DNA of 10,000 bases from Salpingoeca rosetta (taxonomy: Eukaryota; Opisthokonta; Choanoflagellata; Craspedida; Salpingoecidae). Below are positions 1 through 6,865 of this stretch, piece by piece (the stretch's first letter is position 1; the number at the start of each line of letters is the position of its first letter). Where the stretch lies: the NCBI RefSeq assembly GCF_000188695.1, contig NW_004754922.1, positions 1,277,188 to 1,287,187 of the forward strand, given 5' to 3'. Position numbers and translations under genes: made by a program. The notes under the pieces were generated by a model. The model was not told the origin of the DNA. It did not search any database and worked only from the letters and a program-made list of their open reading frames with translations.

Positions 1-65
<65 letters not shown>
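1..65. repeat. (GT)n microsatellite
   Basis: Uninterrupted GT dinucleotides from the window edge to 65. The true length is unknown because it runs off the edge. It lies downstream of, or in the last intron of, gene 1. Confidence 0.97.
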
Positions 66-67
<2 letters not shown>

Positions 68-76
68 CATGCAGCG

Positions 77-118
77 TCAGTGCAACTCGGTAAAAACACC
101 AGTACCACCAATCCACAA
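77..118 (-). other. Possible terminal exon of gene 1
   Basis: After the exon 4 donor at 250, the minus strand offers TTCTTGGCAG as an acceptor at 120-119. The reading frame then stays open for 13 codons ([13 protein letters not shown]) to TGA at 79-77. Phase 0 fits exon 4. Nothing else supports it: the peptide is not coiled coil and resembles no family I know. The intron may equally run through the (TG)n at 1-65 and out of the window. Confidence 0.25.
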
Positions 119-138
119 CTGCCAAGAATCCCCCACCA

Positions 139-140
<2 letters not shown>

Positions 141-185
<45 letters not shown>

Positions 186-229
186 CACACACACGCACAC
201 ACACACACACACACGCACACACACACACA
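141..229. repeat. (AC)n microsatellite with ACGC interruptions
   Basis: CA dinucleotides with a few G substitutions. On the gene 1 sense strand this is (GT)n, beginning about 20 nt after the exon 4 donor at 250. Confidence 0.95.
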
Positions 230-250
230 GCCGTGAGTCCAGGGGCGCAC

Positions 251-413
251 CTGTCCTTGAAGGTCCTTGATGCGTTCGGCGGATGCCTCGAGCTTCTTCT
301 CCAATTCGGCGACGGTGGCCTGTGCCGTTTCGCACTCGCGGCGCCACCGGTCCCGTGCCCGTTGCACCTGATGCAACTCAACACTCTCGTGCTGCTGCTG
401 CTGCTGCTGCTGC

Positions 414-476
<63 letters not shown>

Positions 477-538
477 GTGAGTGTCTCCAGGCTGCGTTGT
501 GATTGCATCAGACTTCCCTCAAGCTGCTGTGACTTGTC
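251..538 (-). other. Gene 1 coding exon 4 (polyQ and coiled coil)
   Basis: The acceptor ACCTGCAG precedes GACAAGTCAC at 538. The donor CAG|GTGCGC is at 250. The exon is 288 nt, 96 codons, with phase 0 at both ends. It begins [20 protein letters not shown], continues with 28 glutamines and ends in a second coiled coil ([20 protein letters not shown]). The frame is open throughout and consistent with the upstream exons. Confidence 0.75.
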
Positions 539-971
539 CTGCAGGTGGTGTGTATGTATGTGTGTGTGAATGCAACGCAATGAAAGCATGTACAGCACGC
601 ACAACATGACCCAACCATTCACTGAAACAAACAAAACCACACACCACAACAACCAGCCCCTCCCCTTCAAACCACACACCACACCAAACACACCAACCAC
701 ACCTTGTAGAAGGAGAGCTCGTCCATGATGTCTCTCAGCAGCTGCTGCCGTTCAGATTCAAACGCAAACAGCTCCTGTAGCCCCTCCTCCGCCTGCGCAC
801 GCTCCCGCTCGCTCTCTGCACCAGCCGTTGCCACGCGAGACGTGGGGCGAAGGAACCAAGGTAAGGGTGGTGGAGTTGGGTACTGAAACGTTAGCCGCAC
901 ACAAAGTCCTCGCAAGCCATTCCCACGGGAACTGGGAAGTCACCAACACGTATGGTTCGTTCCACACACGT

Positions 972-1044
<73 letters not shown>

Positions 1045-1421
1045 ACAGGTGCTGGACCTGCGAGCATCTGCGCGGCGTGGTCGAGCCTGCTGGTGAGGCG
1101 GTGCATCTGCGCAGTGACCGATGATGCCGTCTCCTCCGCTGTTGCCGCCCGCGACCGCGCAGACGACAGCTCGTGCTCGAGCCGCTGCAAACGCGCAGCG
1201 AGGGCCTGACACTGTGGTGGAGAGGTGTGCAGTGTGTGCAGTGTGTGCAGTGTGTGCGTGTTAGTGTGTGTGTGTGTGCAGTGTATGCGTGTTAGTGTGC
1301 GTGTTAGTGAGTTGGTGTGCGTGCATCACACAATCGTGATTCAATTATGAGCATTGATACCACCATTATCACGGGCAAGTGCAAACGTTCATCGCAATCA
1401 GAGTAGCACCCCCCCCCCACC

Positions 1422-1501
<80 letters not shown>

Positions 1502-2438
1502 TGCATATTGCACGCGCACAACACACCTTGCTCTCCCATTCGCCGGCGGTGGTCTTGACAACATCCTCACTGTCTTCAAGCGTGGTGTCTGCATACCCGC
1601 TCTCGGCAATCGAGGCGTCGGCCGCAGTCGCGTGGCTGCTTGGTCTGAGCAGCGAGGACGCGTCGTGCATCTGTGTGCTGTGCTGCGCCTGCAGCCGAGC
1701 AAAGCGGGATTGCTGCTCCGCGTGCATGCGCTGCAACGCCTCCAGCGACTGGCGCAGCGGCGAGATGCCCAGGGGCGACGATGACAGGTGGTGCGCGCGA
1801 CGCGGGCTGATTGTTGCAGCTGCTGCCGGCACCAGTTTCGGGGTCTCCACGTTCATCCGCGAGGAGGTGCTGCCTCTGTTGTGCTTAACGGCTGTGTTTC
1901 CCTCGTGGCCGGTAACGCTCTCATCGTCAAAGCGAACCTGCTTCCGAGACGGCGACGCAGCTGTTGAGCTGTGCTGTGACGTGCTTTCATGCTGCTGCTG
2001 CTGCTGTTGCTGCTGCTGTTGTTGTTGTTGGCGCTGCTTGTGCTGTTGTTGTTTACTGCTGCGGTCACTTTGCGTGGCGCTGGGCTGGGGGTGGTCGTGC
2101 TGATCACCCAGCAGCTGCGTCAACGATGCCAGTATCGAACTTTCGCCATCACCATCACCGCCATCACCACCACGAGATCCAGGGTGGTATTGTGGACGGT
2201 GGTGAGCGGTTGTTGTTGCTGTTGTTGCTGTTGCTGTTGTGGACGTTGTTGTTGCCGTTGTTGGTGCTGTGGACGTTGATGCTGTGAGCACGTGCTCTCT
2301 GCTCAGACTTCTGCGACTGCTGCTGCCGTTGCTTTCTCCACTGCTGCTGCCACGGCTGTCCTTTGTTGGGGACAGCTGTACGTTCTGCAACCGTTTCTTC
2401 AGGTCCTCCAGCGTGCGGAAGCTCGGGTGTCCCTCCAT
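251..2438 (-). CDS. Coiled-coil protein with disordered, polyQ-rich N-terminus (gene 1; 3' end uncertain)
   Basis: Proposed join on the minus strand: 2438-1527, 1211-1058, 815-703, 538-251, giving 489 codons without a confirmed stop. The ATG at 2438 has G at -3 and G at +4. Residues 1-230 are low-complexity and Ser/Thr/Ala/Gln-rich. They hold four S-P-x-K/R sites (SPTK at 23, SPSR at 162, SPRR at 211, SPLR at 226), a Q13 run at 137-149 and KQVRF at 166-170, which resembles a PP1 RVxF docking motif. A short helix lies around 231-264. From W301 to L413 a heptad pattern runs unbroken across three exon junctions, which supports the chosen splice sites. Q28 (415-442) follows, then another coiled coil to 489. 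I do not recognise an ortholog. A cytoskeletal or centrosomal scaffold is only a guess from the composition. An alternative splice for the second intron would insert a proline-rich stretch and break the heptads. Confidence 0.75.
388..475 (-). repeat. CAG/CAA trinucleotide repeat coding Q28
   Basis: On the coding minus strand, 20 CAA codons are followed by 8 CAG codons (475 down to 392) without interruption. They encode 28 consecutive glutamines between two coiled-coil segments of gene 1. Confidence 0.95.
703..815 (-). other. Gene 1 coding exon 3 (coiled coil)
   Basis: The acceptor GGTGCAG precedes AGAGCGAGCG at 815. The donor AAG|GTGTGG is at 702. The phase-1 start matches exon 2 and makes a GAG codon; the exon is 113 nt and ends in phase 0. 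It encodes a charged helix ([18 protein letters not shown], then [15 protein letters not shown]) in register with exons 2 and 4. An alternative acceptor, GTTTCAG at 885-883, pairs in phase 0 with the alternative exon 2 donor and would add a proline-rich segment. Confidence 0.65.
973..1040. repeat. (CA)n microsatellite
   Basis: About 34 perfect CA units. It is (GT)n on the sense strand of gene 1 intron 2, starting about 17 nt after the preferred donor and directly after the alternative GTATGT donor. Confidence 0.97.
1058..1211 (-). other. Gene 1 coding exon 2 (coiled coil)
   Basis: The acceptor is CCACCACAG before TGT at 1211. The donor GTCCAG follows GCAG at 1058, so the exon is 154 nt and ends in phase 1. 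It encodes [17 protein letters not shown] and continues to MLA. Keeping the Cys at 305 keeps W301, C305, L308, L312, L315 and L319 on heptad core positions, so this acceptor is preferred to the CAG six bases further on. The donor is a weak consensus. A stronger-looking GTATGT lies 14 nt downstream at 1043 (phase 0) and is the main alternative. Confidence 0.65.
1231..1257. repeat. 9-bp tandem repeat, three copies
   Basis: AGTGTGTGC occurs three times in tandem on the plus strand at 1231, 1240 and 1249. Further GT and GTGTTAGTG variants follow to about 1320. It lies in the 3' part of gene 1 intron 1, so the sense strand is CA-rich there. Confidence 0.85.
1425..1500. repeat. (CA)n microsatellite
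   Basis: Near-perfect CA units in gene 1 intron 1, so (GT)n in the sense RNA close to the 5' splice site at 1526. Confidence 0.97.
1992..2030 (-). repeat. CAA/CAG repeat coding Q13
   Basis: Thirteen mixed CAA and CAG codons in gene 1 exon 1 (residues 137-149), with further short Gln clusters just upstream. The CAA/CAG mixture makes it less perfect than the Q28 tract. Confidence 0.9.
2211..2290 (-). repeat. Imperfect CAR repeat read as Thr/Ala
   Basis: The plus strand is rich in gttgtt and gctgtt units with an internal near-duplication around tggacgttg. In the coding frame of gene 1 the units read ACA, ACG and GCA, giving a Thr/Ala-rich stretch instead of polyglutamine. Confidence 0.8.
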
Positions 2439-3197
2439 CGCCGCCGTTACTTGAGCAGGGGAGAGGGATGACCACACACAAGCCAAGAGAGGCAAGCTAC
2501 ACAAAGAAGAGGGAGATGGAAAGGATAAGAGTGTCAAGGGAAAACAGAAGAGCCAAAACCGTTGTGGGGCAGGGAAAGCACAACCCCTCGAACACAACAG
2601 CGAGTCACAACAAGAGCCAAAGGCGACGGAGGAGGTGACATGCGAAGGGAAGGCCGTTAGCACCACACCACACCACTGTTCGAATCGCTTGGCGGCCGTT
2701 TGCTGGTCTGCTGTTTGGCGCTGTCGTCGACAATTCGATGATATCTTCCATCAATTATCTTCGACCCAGTCACCTTTGCGATCAGCGGTCTCAAAGAAAG
2801 GTACGCAGGACACAAAACAAGCACAAAAAGCAATACAAGCAAGCGAGGACAAGACCAATCGACACACACCAAAGTCGCACGTTGGAGCTGACGGCTGTGG
2901 TGGTGGTAAGTGTGGTTGTGACTCAGCCGGAGAGACCACCCACTGTGAACACAAGGAGAGAGCAAAGGGGTTTACCGGCTGCATGCATGTGGTGTGTGTT
3001 GTGTGTTGTGTCCATGTGACGAGAGCAGATTTACAGCAACGCACAGACACGCACATATGCGCGGATCATCTGCGGACAGCCACCAACATTTGTGTCGCGT
3101 GCATGCATGCTGCAGAACACAGAGAGGGGCATTGGAAGGACAAGGAAGGGACCGCAGCGCTGCCAGTGGAGAAGCCGGAACCGTCCCACACAGCACC
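2439..3197. other. Divergent intergenic and leader region between genes 1 and 2
   Basis: A 759-bp region between two start codons on opposite strands. It must hold both promoters and 5' leaders. No TATA box is obvious. The gene 1 side (2460-2640) is pyrimidine-rich on the minus strand. The gene 2 side contains a consensus GTAAGT donor at 2906 and GT-rich sequence near 2990-3010. A GCATGCATGC palindrome lies at 3101-3110. No conserved protein-coding frame was recognised. Confidence 0.6.
2906..3115 (+). other. Candidate 5'-UTR intron of the Deltex gene
   Basis: GTAAGT at 2906 is a perfect donor and is followed by GT-rich sequence like the other introns here. GCATGCTGCAG ending at 3115 could be the acceptor. 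Removing this segment leaves 3116-3197 free of ATG, so 3198 would be the first nearby start. Another possible acceptor is TTTACAG ending at 3036. There is no transcript evidence. Confidence 0.35.
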
Positions 3198-4441
3198 ATG
3201 AGCAGCACGTTGCCGTATTCGTGGGAGGTGATGATTGGCGTGCATGGGTCGAACGAATGGAGCCGATACGATGAGGAGACGCAGGAGGATCTGGAGGCGG
3301 CGTTTCGCCGGCATTTGGCAAACCCGGGAAACCCGGCGCACCTGGACCTTCTCCTGTGCAAAGGTATATACTCGGACAAGCCGCCCACGTACAAGGTGAA
3401 CTTCAGCGCGTTTACCCAGCAGAACATACACACGGGTTACGTCCGTGCTATTCGGAGGCGGCCCGTCCCTGCGGCCTCCACGCTCGTCTCCCTGTACTTT
3501 ATCGATAGGAACCAGATGCTGGAGTACGTTGGCCCGGAGAACTCTGCCGCGATTCAACTCACGGGGGCGCCCAGTGTGTGGCTTAATTTTGGGCCGTATG
3601 GATACACCCCCGGTCGCTACATGGTGTACTGCGACAACATGACTGTCCTCGACACAAACACATACCAAATCCTGAAGCTCACGACAAACGGACAAGACAC
3701 GTGCAGCAACTTGCACATCCCTGTTCAGCCTTCGACGGTGGACGCGCCATCCTCATCCACCTCGACAGCACCAGCACCACACGCACAACACGCACCAGCA
3801 CCAAACACATCAGCGCCAGCACAGCCATCGTTCTCACACACTGATGGGGTCGTGCCATCCTCATCGACCCCCTCATCGTCGTCCTCGTCGTCGTCGTCGC
3901 TGGCGTCGAGTGCGCCCAAGAAGAGCAAAGTCAAGAAGCATGGCAAGACCAAGGCGAGCGCGTCCGCCCCAAAGCCCGGCAGCAGCAACAACAACACCGG
4001 TACTGGCACCAGCAATGGCGAGGCAGGGAGCTCCTCCAAGCCTGTGACCTACGACCCGTCGACCATGGACGTGGCCGGTGATCCGGAAGAGCACCGCGTT
4101 GCGTTTCCCGTGCAGACGCGCGCGCTGCGACGGGACACGCACGGCGGGGCGTTTGACGCGTCCCTGACACCGCTGCAGAAGCTGGCTGCCCTGCACGTGG
4201 CTGTGGAGCCCGTGACGGCGAGCGACGACCGGTGTCCCGTGTGCATGGCGTCGCTGGTGCCGGGAGGGTGCGGTGACACTACTGATGAAGATGACGATGA
4301 CGAGTTTGGTGATCCCATTCGCCTTCCCTGCAAGCACATGTTCCATGACGGCTGCATTGCCATGTGCATCAAGGGCCGCTCGTTTAAGTGCCCCGTCTGC
4401 CCGACCACATACGGCGAGCCCCCAATGGGCGACATGCCAGA
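3198..4441 (+). other. DTX: Deltex exon 1 (both WWE domains, linker and RING)
   Basis: 1244 nt, ending in phase 2 at CCAGA|GTACGC. Joining to C at 4743 gives MPDGQM, matching the conserved G-x-M/P-x-G-x-M segment at the RING-DTC boundary of Deltex proteins. The full-length RING lies in this exon, with C401 encoded at 4398-4400. Confidence 0.9.
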
Positions 4442-4837
4442 GTACGCACAACCTTGCTGCATTTGTGTGTGTGTGGGGGGGGAGGGAAGGGAAACCTGTG
4501 GGTGCGCGTGTGTGTGTGTGTATGTGTCTGTGTGCGTCCGTGTGTGTGTGCGTGTGTGTGTATGTGTCCGTGTGTGTGTGTATGTGTCTGTGTGCGTCCG
4601 TGTGTGTGTGTGTCTGTGTGTCTGTGTGTCTGTGTGTCTGTGTGTCTGTGTGTCTGTGTGTGTGCGTCTGCCCTTTGTGATTCTTCTCACCGGTTCTCCT
4701 CACCATTTCACCTCCCACCATTGTCACCGCCACGGTACACAGCGGCCAGATGTTTGCGTTTCTGCGCCCGCAGTCCCTCCCGGGCTTCCCGGACACAGAG
4801 ACCATCGAGATTGCATACAGCATCCCGCACGGCACAC

Positions 4838-4872
<35 letters not shown>

Positions 4873-4995
4873 TGTGTGTGTGTGTGGGTGGGTGGGTGTG
4901 TTGACAGACGTCGTTTGCATACACACTCAACGCACTCCAATCCCTCCCCCCTGCTGTCACCTCCACCTTGACCATGCGTGTGTGTGTGTGGGTGT

Positions 4996-5073
<78 letters not shown>

Positions 5074-5494
5074 GAGGACCACCACCCGGAGCCTGGCCGC
5101 CGCTTTGCCGGCACCTCCCGCGTCGCCTATCTTCCAAACACGCCAAAGGGCCGCAAGGTCTTCAAGCTCCTCAAGGTCTGGTGTGCGCTGTCGGCGTCTG
5201 TGTGTGTGTGTGTCTGTGTGTCTGTGTGTCTGTGTGTGTCTGTGTGTGTAAAACCAACACCGTACTTGAGCGATAATGTTTTGACTTTCCCTTGACGCTC
5301 TTCCCTCACTGCCATCCCTGCACTATGGCTTGCAGCGGGCGTTTGAGTACCGCCACACGTTCACCGTCAACCACTCCATCACCCTTGGCCCGCACGCCGG
5401 CATGCGCGTCGTCTGGTATGTCTGTGTGTGTCTGTGTGTCTGTGTGTGTGTGTGTGTGTCTGTCTGTCTGTCTGTCTGTGTGCATGTGTGTGTG

Positions 5495-5552
<58 letters not shown>

Positions 5553-5743
5553 TACCACATGGGCATTTGCTTGAAAGTACAGACTCACCCCCACCCCCAC
5601 CATTTCTTCGTCGCTTGCGCCCGGCTGCGTGCAGGGCTGGGATCCACCACAAGACGGACTTCACAGGGACGTTTGGGTACCCGGACGAGACGTATCTTGA
5701 CCGCGTACAGCAGGAGCTCAAGGACTTTGGCATCACCCTCTGA
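3198..5743 (+). CDS. DTX: Deltex-family E3 ubiquitin ligase (WWE-WWE-RING-DTC)
   Basis: Join 3198-4441, 4743-4839, 5074-5175, 5336-5415, 5635-5743, giving 543 aa; phases agree at every junction. WWE1 is at about 5-88 (W9, W18, Y21, ending [10 protein letters not shown]). WWE2, more diverged, is at about 97-162 ([17 protein letters not shown]). A Ser/Ala/Pro linker follows with a basic, NLS-like [12 protein letters not shown] at 241. The RING-H2 ligands are C346, C349, C378, H380, H383, C386, C398 and C401, with an acidic insert between the first two ligand pairs. The DTC domain fills 402-543 ([43 protein letters not shown]). In animals Deltex proteins bind Notch through the WWE domains and ubiquitinate through RING-DTC; DTC also binds ADP-ribose or NAD+. 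The ATG at 3198 has A at -3. An in-frame ATG at 3057 would add 47 unremarkable residues in a poorer context. Divergent from gene 1, convergent with gene 3. Confidence 0.93.
4442..4742 (+). other. Deltex intron 1 (301 nt) with compound GT/TCTG repeats
   Basis: After a short unique start, the region 4464-4674 is GTGT with ATGTGT, GTCCGT and tandem TCTGTGTG units. It includes a duplicated block containing TATGTGTCTGTGTGCGTCCG. A pyrimidine-rich segment (about 4675-4730) then precedes the acceptor. Confidence 0.88.
4743..4839 (+). other. DTX: Deltex exon 2 (start of DTC domain)
   Basis: 97 nt. The acceptor is GGTACACAG and the donor is CAG|GTGTGT; the exon ends in phase 0. It encodes [17 protein letters not shown], then [15 protein letters not shown], which aligns with the family's first DTC segment. 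Confidence 0.92.
4840..5073 (+). other. Deltex intron 2 (234 nt), (TG)n at both ends
   Basis: A GT/GGGTGT tract lies at 4840-4900, then a unique middle that includes CTCCAATCCCTCCCCCC, then (TG)n at 4977-5071 running straight into the TAG acceptor. There is no pyrimidine tract next to the acceptor. Confidence 0.88.
5074..5175 (+). other. DTX: Deltex exon 3 (DTC core)
   Basis: 102 nt, phase 0 at both ends, encoding [20 protein letters not shown] and then [14 protein letters not shown]. The acceptor TGTGTAG directly follows a long (TG)n. The donor AAG|GTCTGG is chosen because the joined [14 protein letters not shown] has the same spacing as the family's LLK to FTV interval. Confidence 0.9.
5198..5249 (+). 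repeat. GT/TCTG microsatellite in Deltex intron 3
   Basis: GTGTGT units interspersed with TCTGTGTG repeats, inside the 160-nt intron 5176-5335. The acceptor side is pyrimidine-rich (CTTTCCCTTGACGCTCTTCC). Confidence 0.93.
5336..5415 (+). other. DTX: Deltex exon 4 (DTC core)
   Basis: 80 nt. The acceptor is GGCTTGCAG and the donor is GTCTG|GTATGT, phase 2. It encodes [20 protein letters not shown] and then AGMRVVW, with the Trp codon completed by exon 5. This matches the FTVGTS...VVW segment of Deltex proteins. Confidence 0.92.
5418..5551 (+). repeat. GT/TCTG microsatellite in Deltex intron 4
   Basis: GT units with TCTG quadruplets at about 5458-5479, GTGCAT interruptions and a final pure (TG)n. 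It starts immediately after the GTATGT donor of the 219-nt intron 5416-5634. Confidence 0.95.
5635..5743 (+). other. DTX: Deltex exon 5 (DTC C-terminus and stop)
   Basis: 109 nt. The acceptor is GCGTGCAG. It encodes [20 protein letters not shown] and then [15 protein letters not shown] before TGA at 5741. IHHKT and GYPD-x-x-YL are DTC hallmarks, and the protein ends where family members usually end. Confidence 0.94.
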
Positions 5744-6329
5744 ACTCAGAGTACACACATACATTCACATACACATTCACATACATACACATACACATTC
5801 ACATACATACACATACACATTCACATACATACACACATACACATACACACGTGCAGACTCACATGCATACGTGCGCGTGTGCATGCATGTTTGCATATTT
5901 CACGCGAGAACGTTCACACGCACACATGCAGTTCTGCACGCACGCACGCACGCACACACGCACGCCCACACTTGGTTTCGTTTTCGCGTTTGCGTGCAAG
6001 GTGTTCGAATTCAAGTGCTTTGCGTTTGCTGCTGACTTTGCTGCCTCGTTCAAACGTTCACATGCGAGCGCGCATCCAACAAGTCGAACACTGTCTTCTT
6101 CGCTTTCTTCTCTCACGCGCGCGTGCTTGCATGCATGCATGTATACAATGTAAACGATGTTTATCACGCAGAAAGAATCGTGTGTGGTCAGGAACAGTAG
6201 GCAGCACAGCTATGCACATTGCACACGCAAACACATGAAGATGAAAACACGCAAACAACGCACGCGAACACATAGAGATTCAGACGCACACAGGCAAACA
6301 CGCACCACACTCGCACACACGCGGTGCCA
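5744..6329. other. Convergent 3' intergenic region between genes 2 and 3
   Basis: A 586-bp spacer holding both 3' UTRs. The left part is the 22-bp tandem repeat. An ACGC-rich patch lies at about 5937-5966, and a moderately unique, AT-richer middle at 5967-6170. No AATAAA signal was seen on either strand. A short inverted repeat, TAAAC-GAT-GTTTA, lies near 6151. No gene was recognised. Confidence 0.6.
5763..5842. repeat. 22-bp tandem repeat, ATTCACATACATACACATACAC
   Basis: ATTCACATACA occurs at 5763, 5775, 5797 and 5819, spaced 12, 22 and 22 bp. There are therefore about three full units plus a truncated first one. It starts about 20 bp after the Deltex stop codon, in its 3' UTR or just beyond. 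Confidence 0.88.
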
Positions 6330-6865
6330 TCAGTTTAATCCACGAAAACTTGGCACGTTGCGCACGCCGTTGTCATGTGTGTTAAACGCCGAATATGGCG
6401 GTGGGCCATCCAAGTACCAGGTATCACCATACTTGTCGCGCCGTCCATGCTTGGACGACTTCATCGTCGGCGCCTTCGGCCACTCGTCCGGCAGCTGTGC
6501 CTCGTCCACGACCGTCTTGGCGCTGATCTTCACACGCGACACGGTGGCACCGGTCAGGTTGGCGCGCGTCAGGTTGGCGCCAGACAGCGCTGCCTGCTCC
6601 AAATTGCACGCGGTCAAATCCGCACCGTTCAGCTTTGCGCTGGTCAGCTTGGCGGCCTTGATGCTTGCGCCGCTGAGCACAGCGCCCTCGAGATTGCACG
6701 CGTGCATGTCGGCGTGGTCGAGCGCGGCTGCGGACATGTCCGCCTCTGTCGCCACCGCCATTTTCATGTACGCGTGCGTGAGAGTGGCACCTGTTAGGTT
6801 GGCGCGTGTCAGGTTGGCCCTGCACAGATTTGCACCGTGCATGTTCGCCTTGCTCAGGTTTGCGC
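6330..6865 (-). other. Gene 3 exon 5 (last pentapeptides and tail)
   Basis: 536 nt with stop. The acceptor is CGAACACCAG. It encodes about 23 very regular pentapeptides (LSKAN-MHGAN-LCRAN-LTRAN) and then a 60-residue tail with a basic patch (SSKHGRRDK), WYLDGPPPY and the C-terminus SFRGLN. Confidence 0.94.

Larger units (their letters stand above)
1212..1526 (-). other. Gene 1 intron 1 (315 nt)
   Basis: GT-AG intron. In the sense direction it opens GTGTGTTGTGCG, then carries a long (GT)n (plus-strand 1425-1500), a G10 run (plus-strand C at 1409-1418) and a unique AT-richer middle. It ends in CA-rich sequence that includes three copies of a 9-bp unit. No coding potential beyond repeat-derived frames was seen. 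Confidence 0.75.
1527..2438 (-). other. Gene 1 coding exon 1 (304 codons)
   Basis: The exon starts at the ATG at 2438 and ends in AAG just before a GTGTGT donor at 1526. It is 912 nt long and ends in phase 0. It encodes the disordered N-terminus and the first turn of the main coiled coil (GEWESK). A stretch at about residues 50-80 is Thr/Ala-rich because a CAR trinucleotide repeat is read there as ACA/GCA, whereas at residues 137-149 the same kind of repeat is read as Gln. Confidence 0.8.

Noticed and set aside
3..502. Plus-strand open frames coding Cys/Val, Thr/His and polyLeu or polyVal runs
   Set aside because: They are translations of GT/CA and CTG/TTG repeats. The region is explained by gene 1 exon 4 on the minus strand, whose frame keeps coiled-coil heptads.
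882..1044. Alternative splice pair for gene 1 intron 2 (GTATGT donor at 1043, GTTTCAG acceptor at 885-883)
   Set aside because: It is phase-compatible and the sites look good. However, it inserts a proline-rich stretch that breaks an otherwise continuous heptad register, so it was kept only as an alternative.
3101..3110. GCATGCATGC palindrome as an operator
   Set aside because: Similar GCATGCATG runs occur elsewhere in the window (near 2982 and 6129), in purine-pyrimidine alternating sequence. There is no spacing or pairing that suggests a specific site.
3057..3197. N-terminal extension of Deltex from the in-frame ATG at 3057
   Set aside because: The start context is weaker (C at -3), the 47 residues are Cys/His-rich and unlike any Deltex N-terminus, and a leader intron may remove them. 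The ATG at 3198 is preferred.
3873..5114. Minus-strand open frame through Deltex exon 1 and its introns
   Set aside because: It is mostly Thr-His repeats from CA tracts plus antisense of the RING region. It shows no family features.
5763..5842. 22-bp direct repeats considered as a CRISPR-like array
   Set aside because: The repeats are contiguous, without spacers, low in complexity, and in a eukaryotic 3' flank. This is an ordinary minisatellite.
6147..6166. TAAAC-GAT-GTTTA inverted repeat as a terminator or structured RNA
   Set aside because: The stem is only 5 bp and nothing else supports it. Such short palindromes are common by chance.
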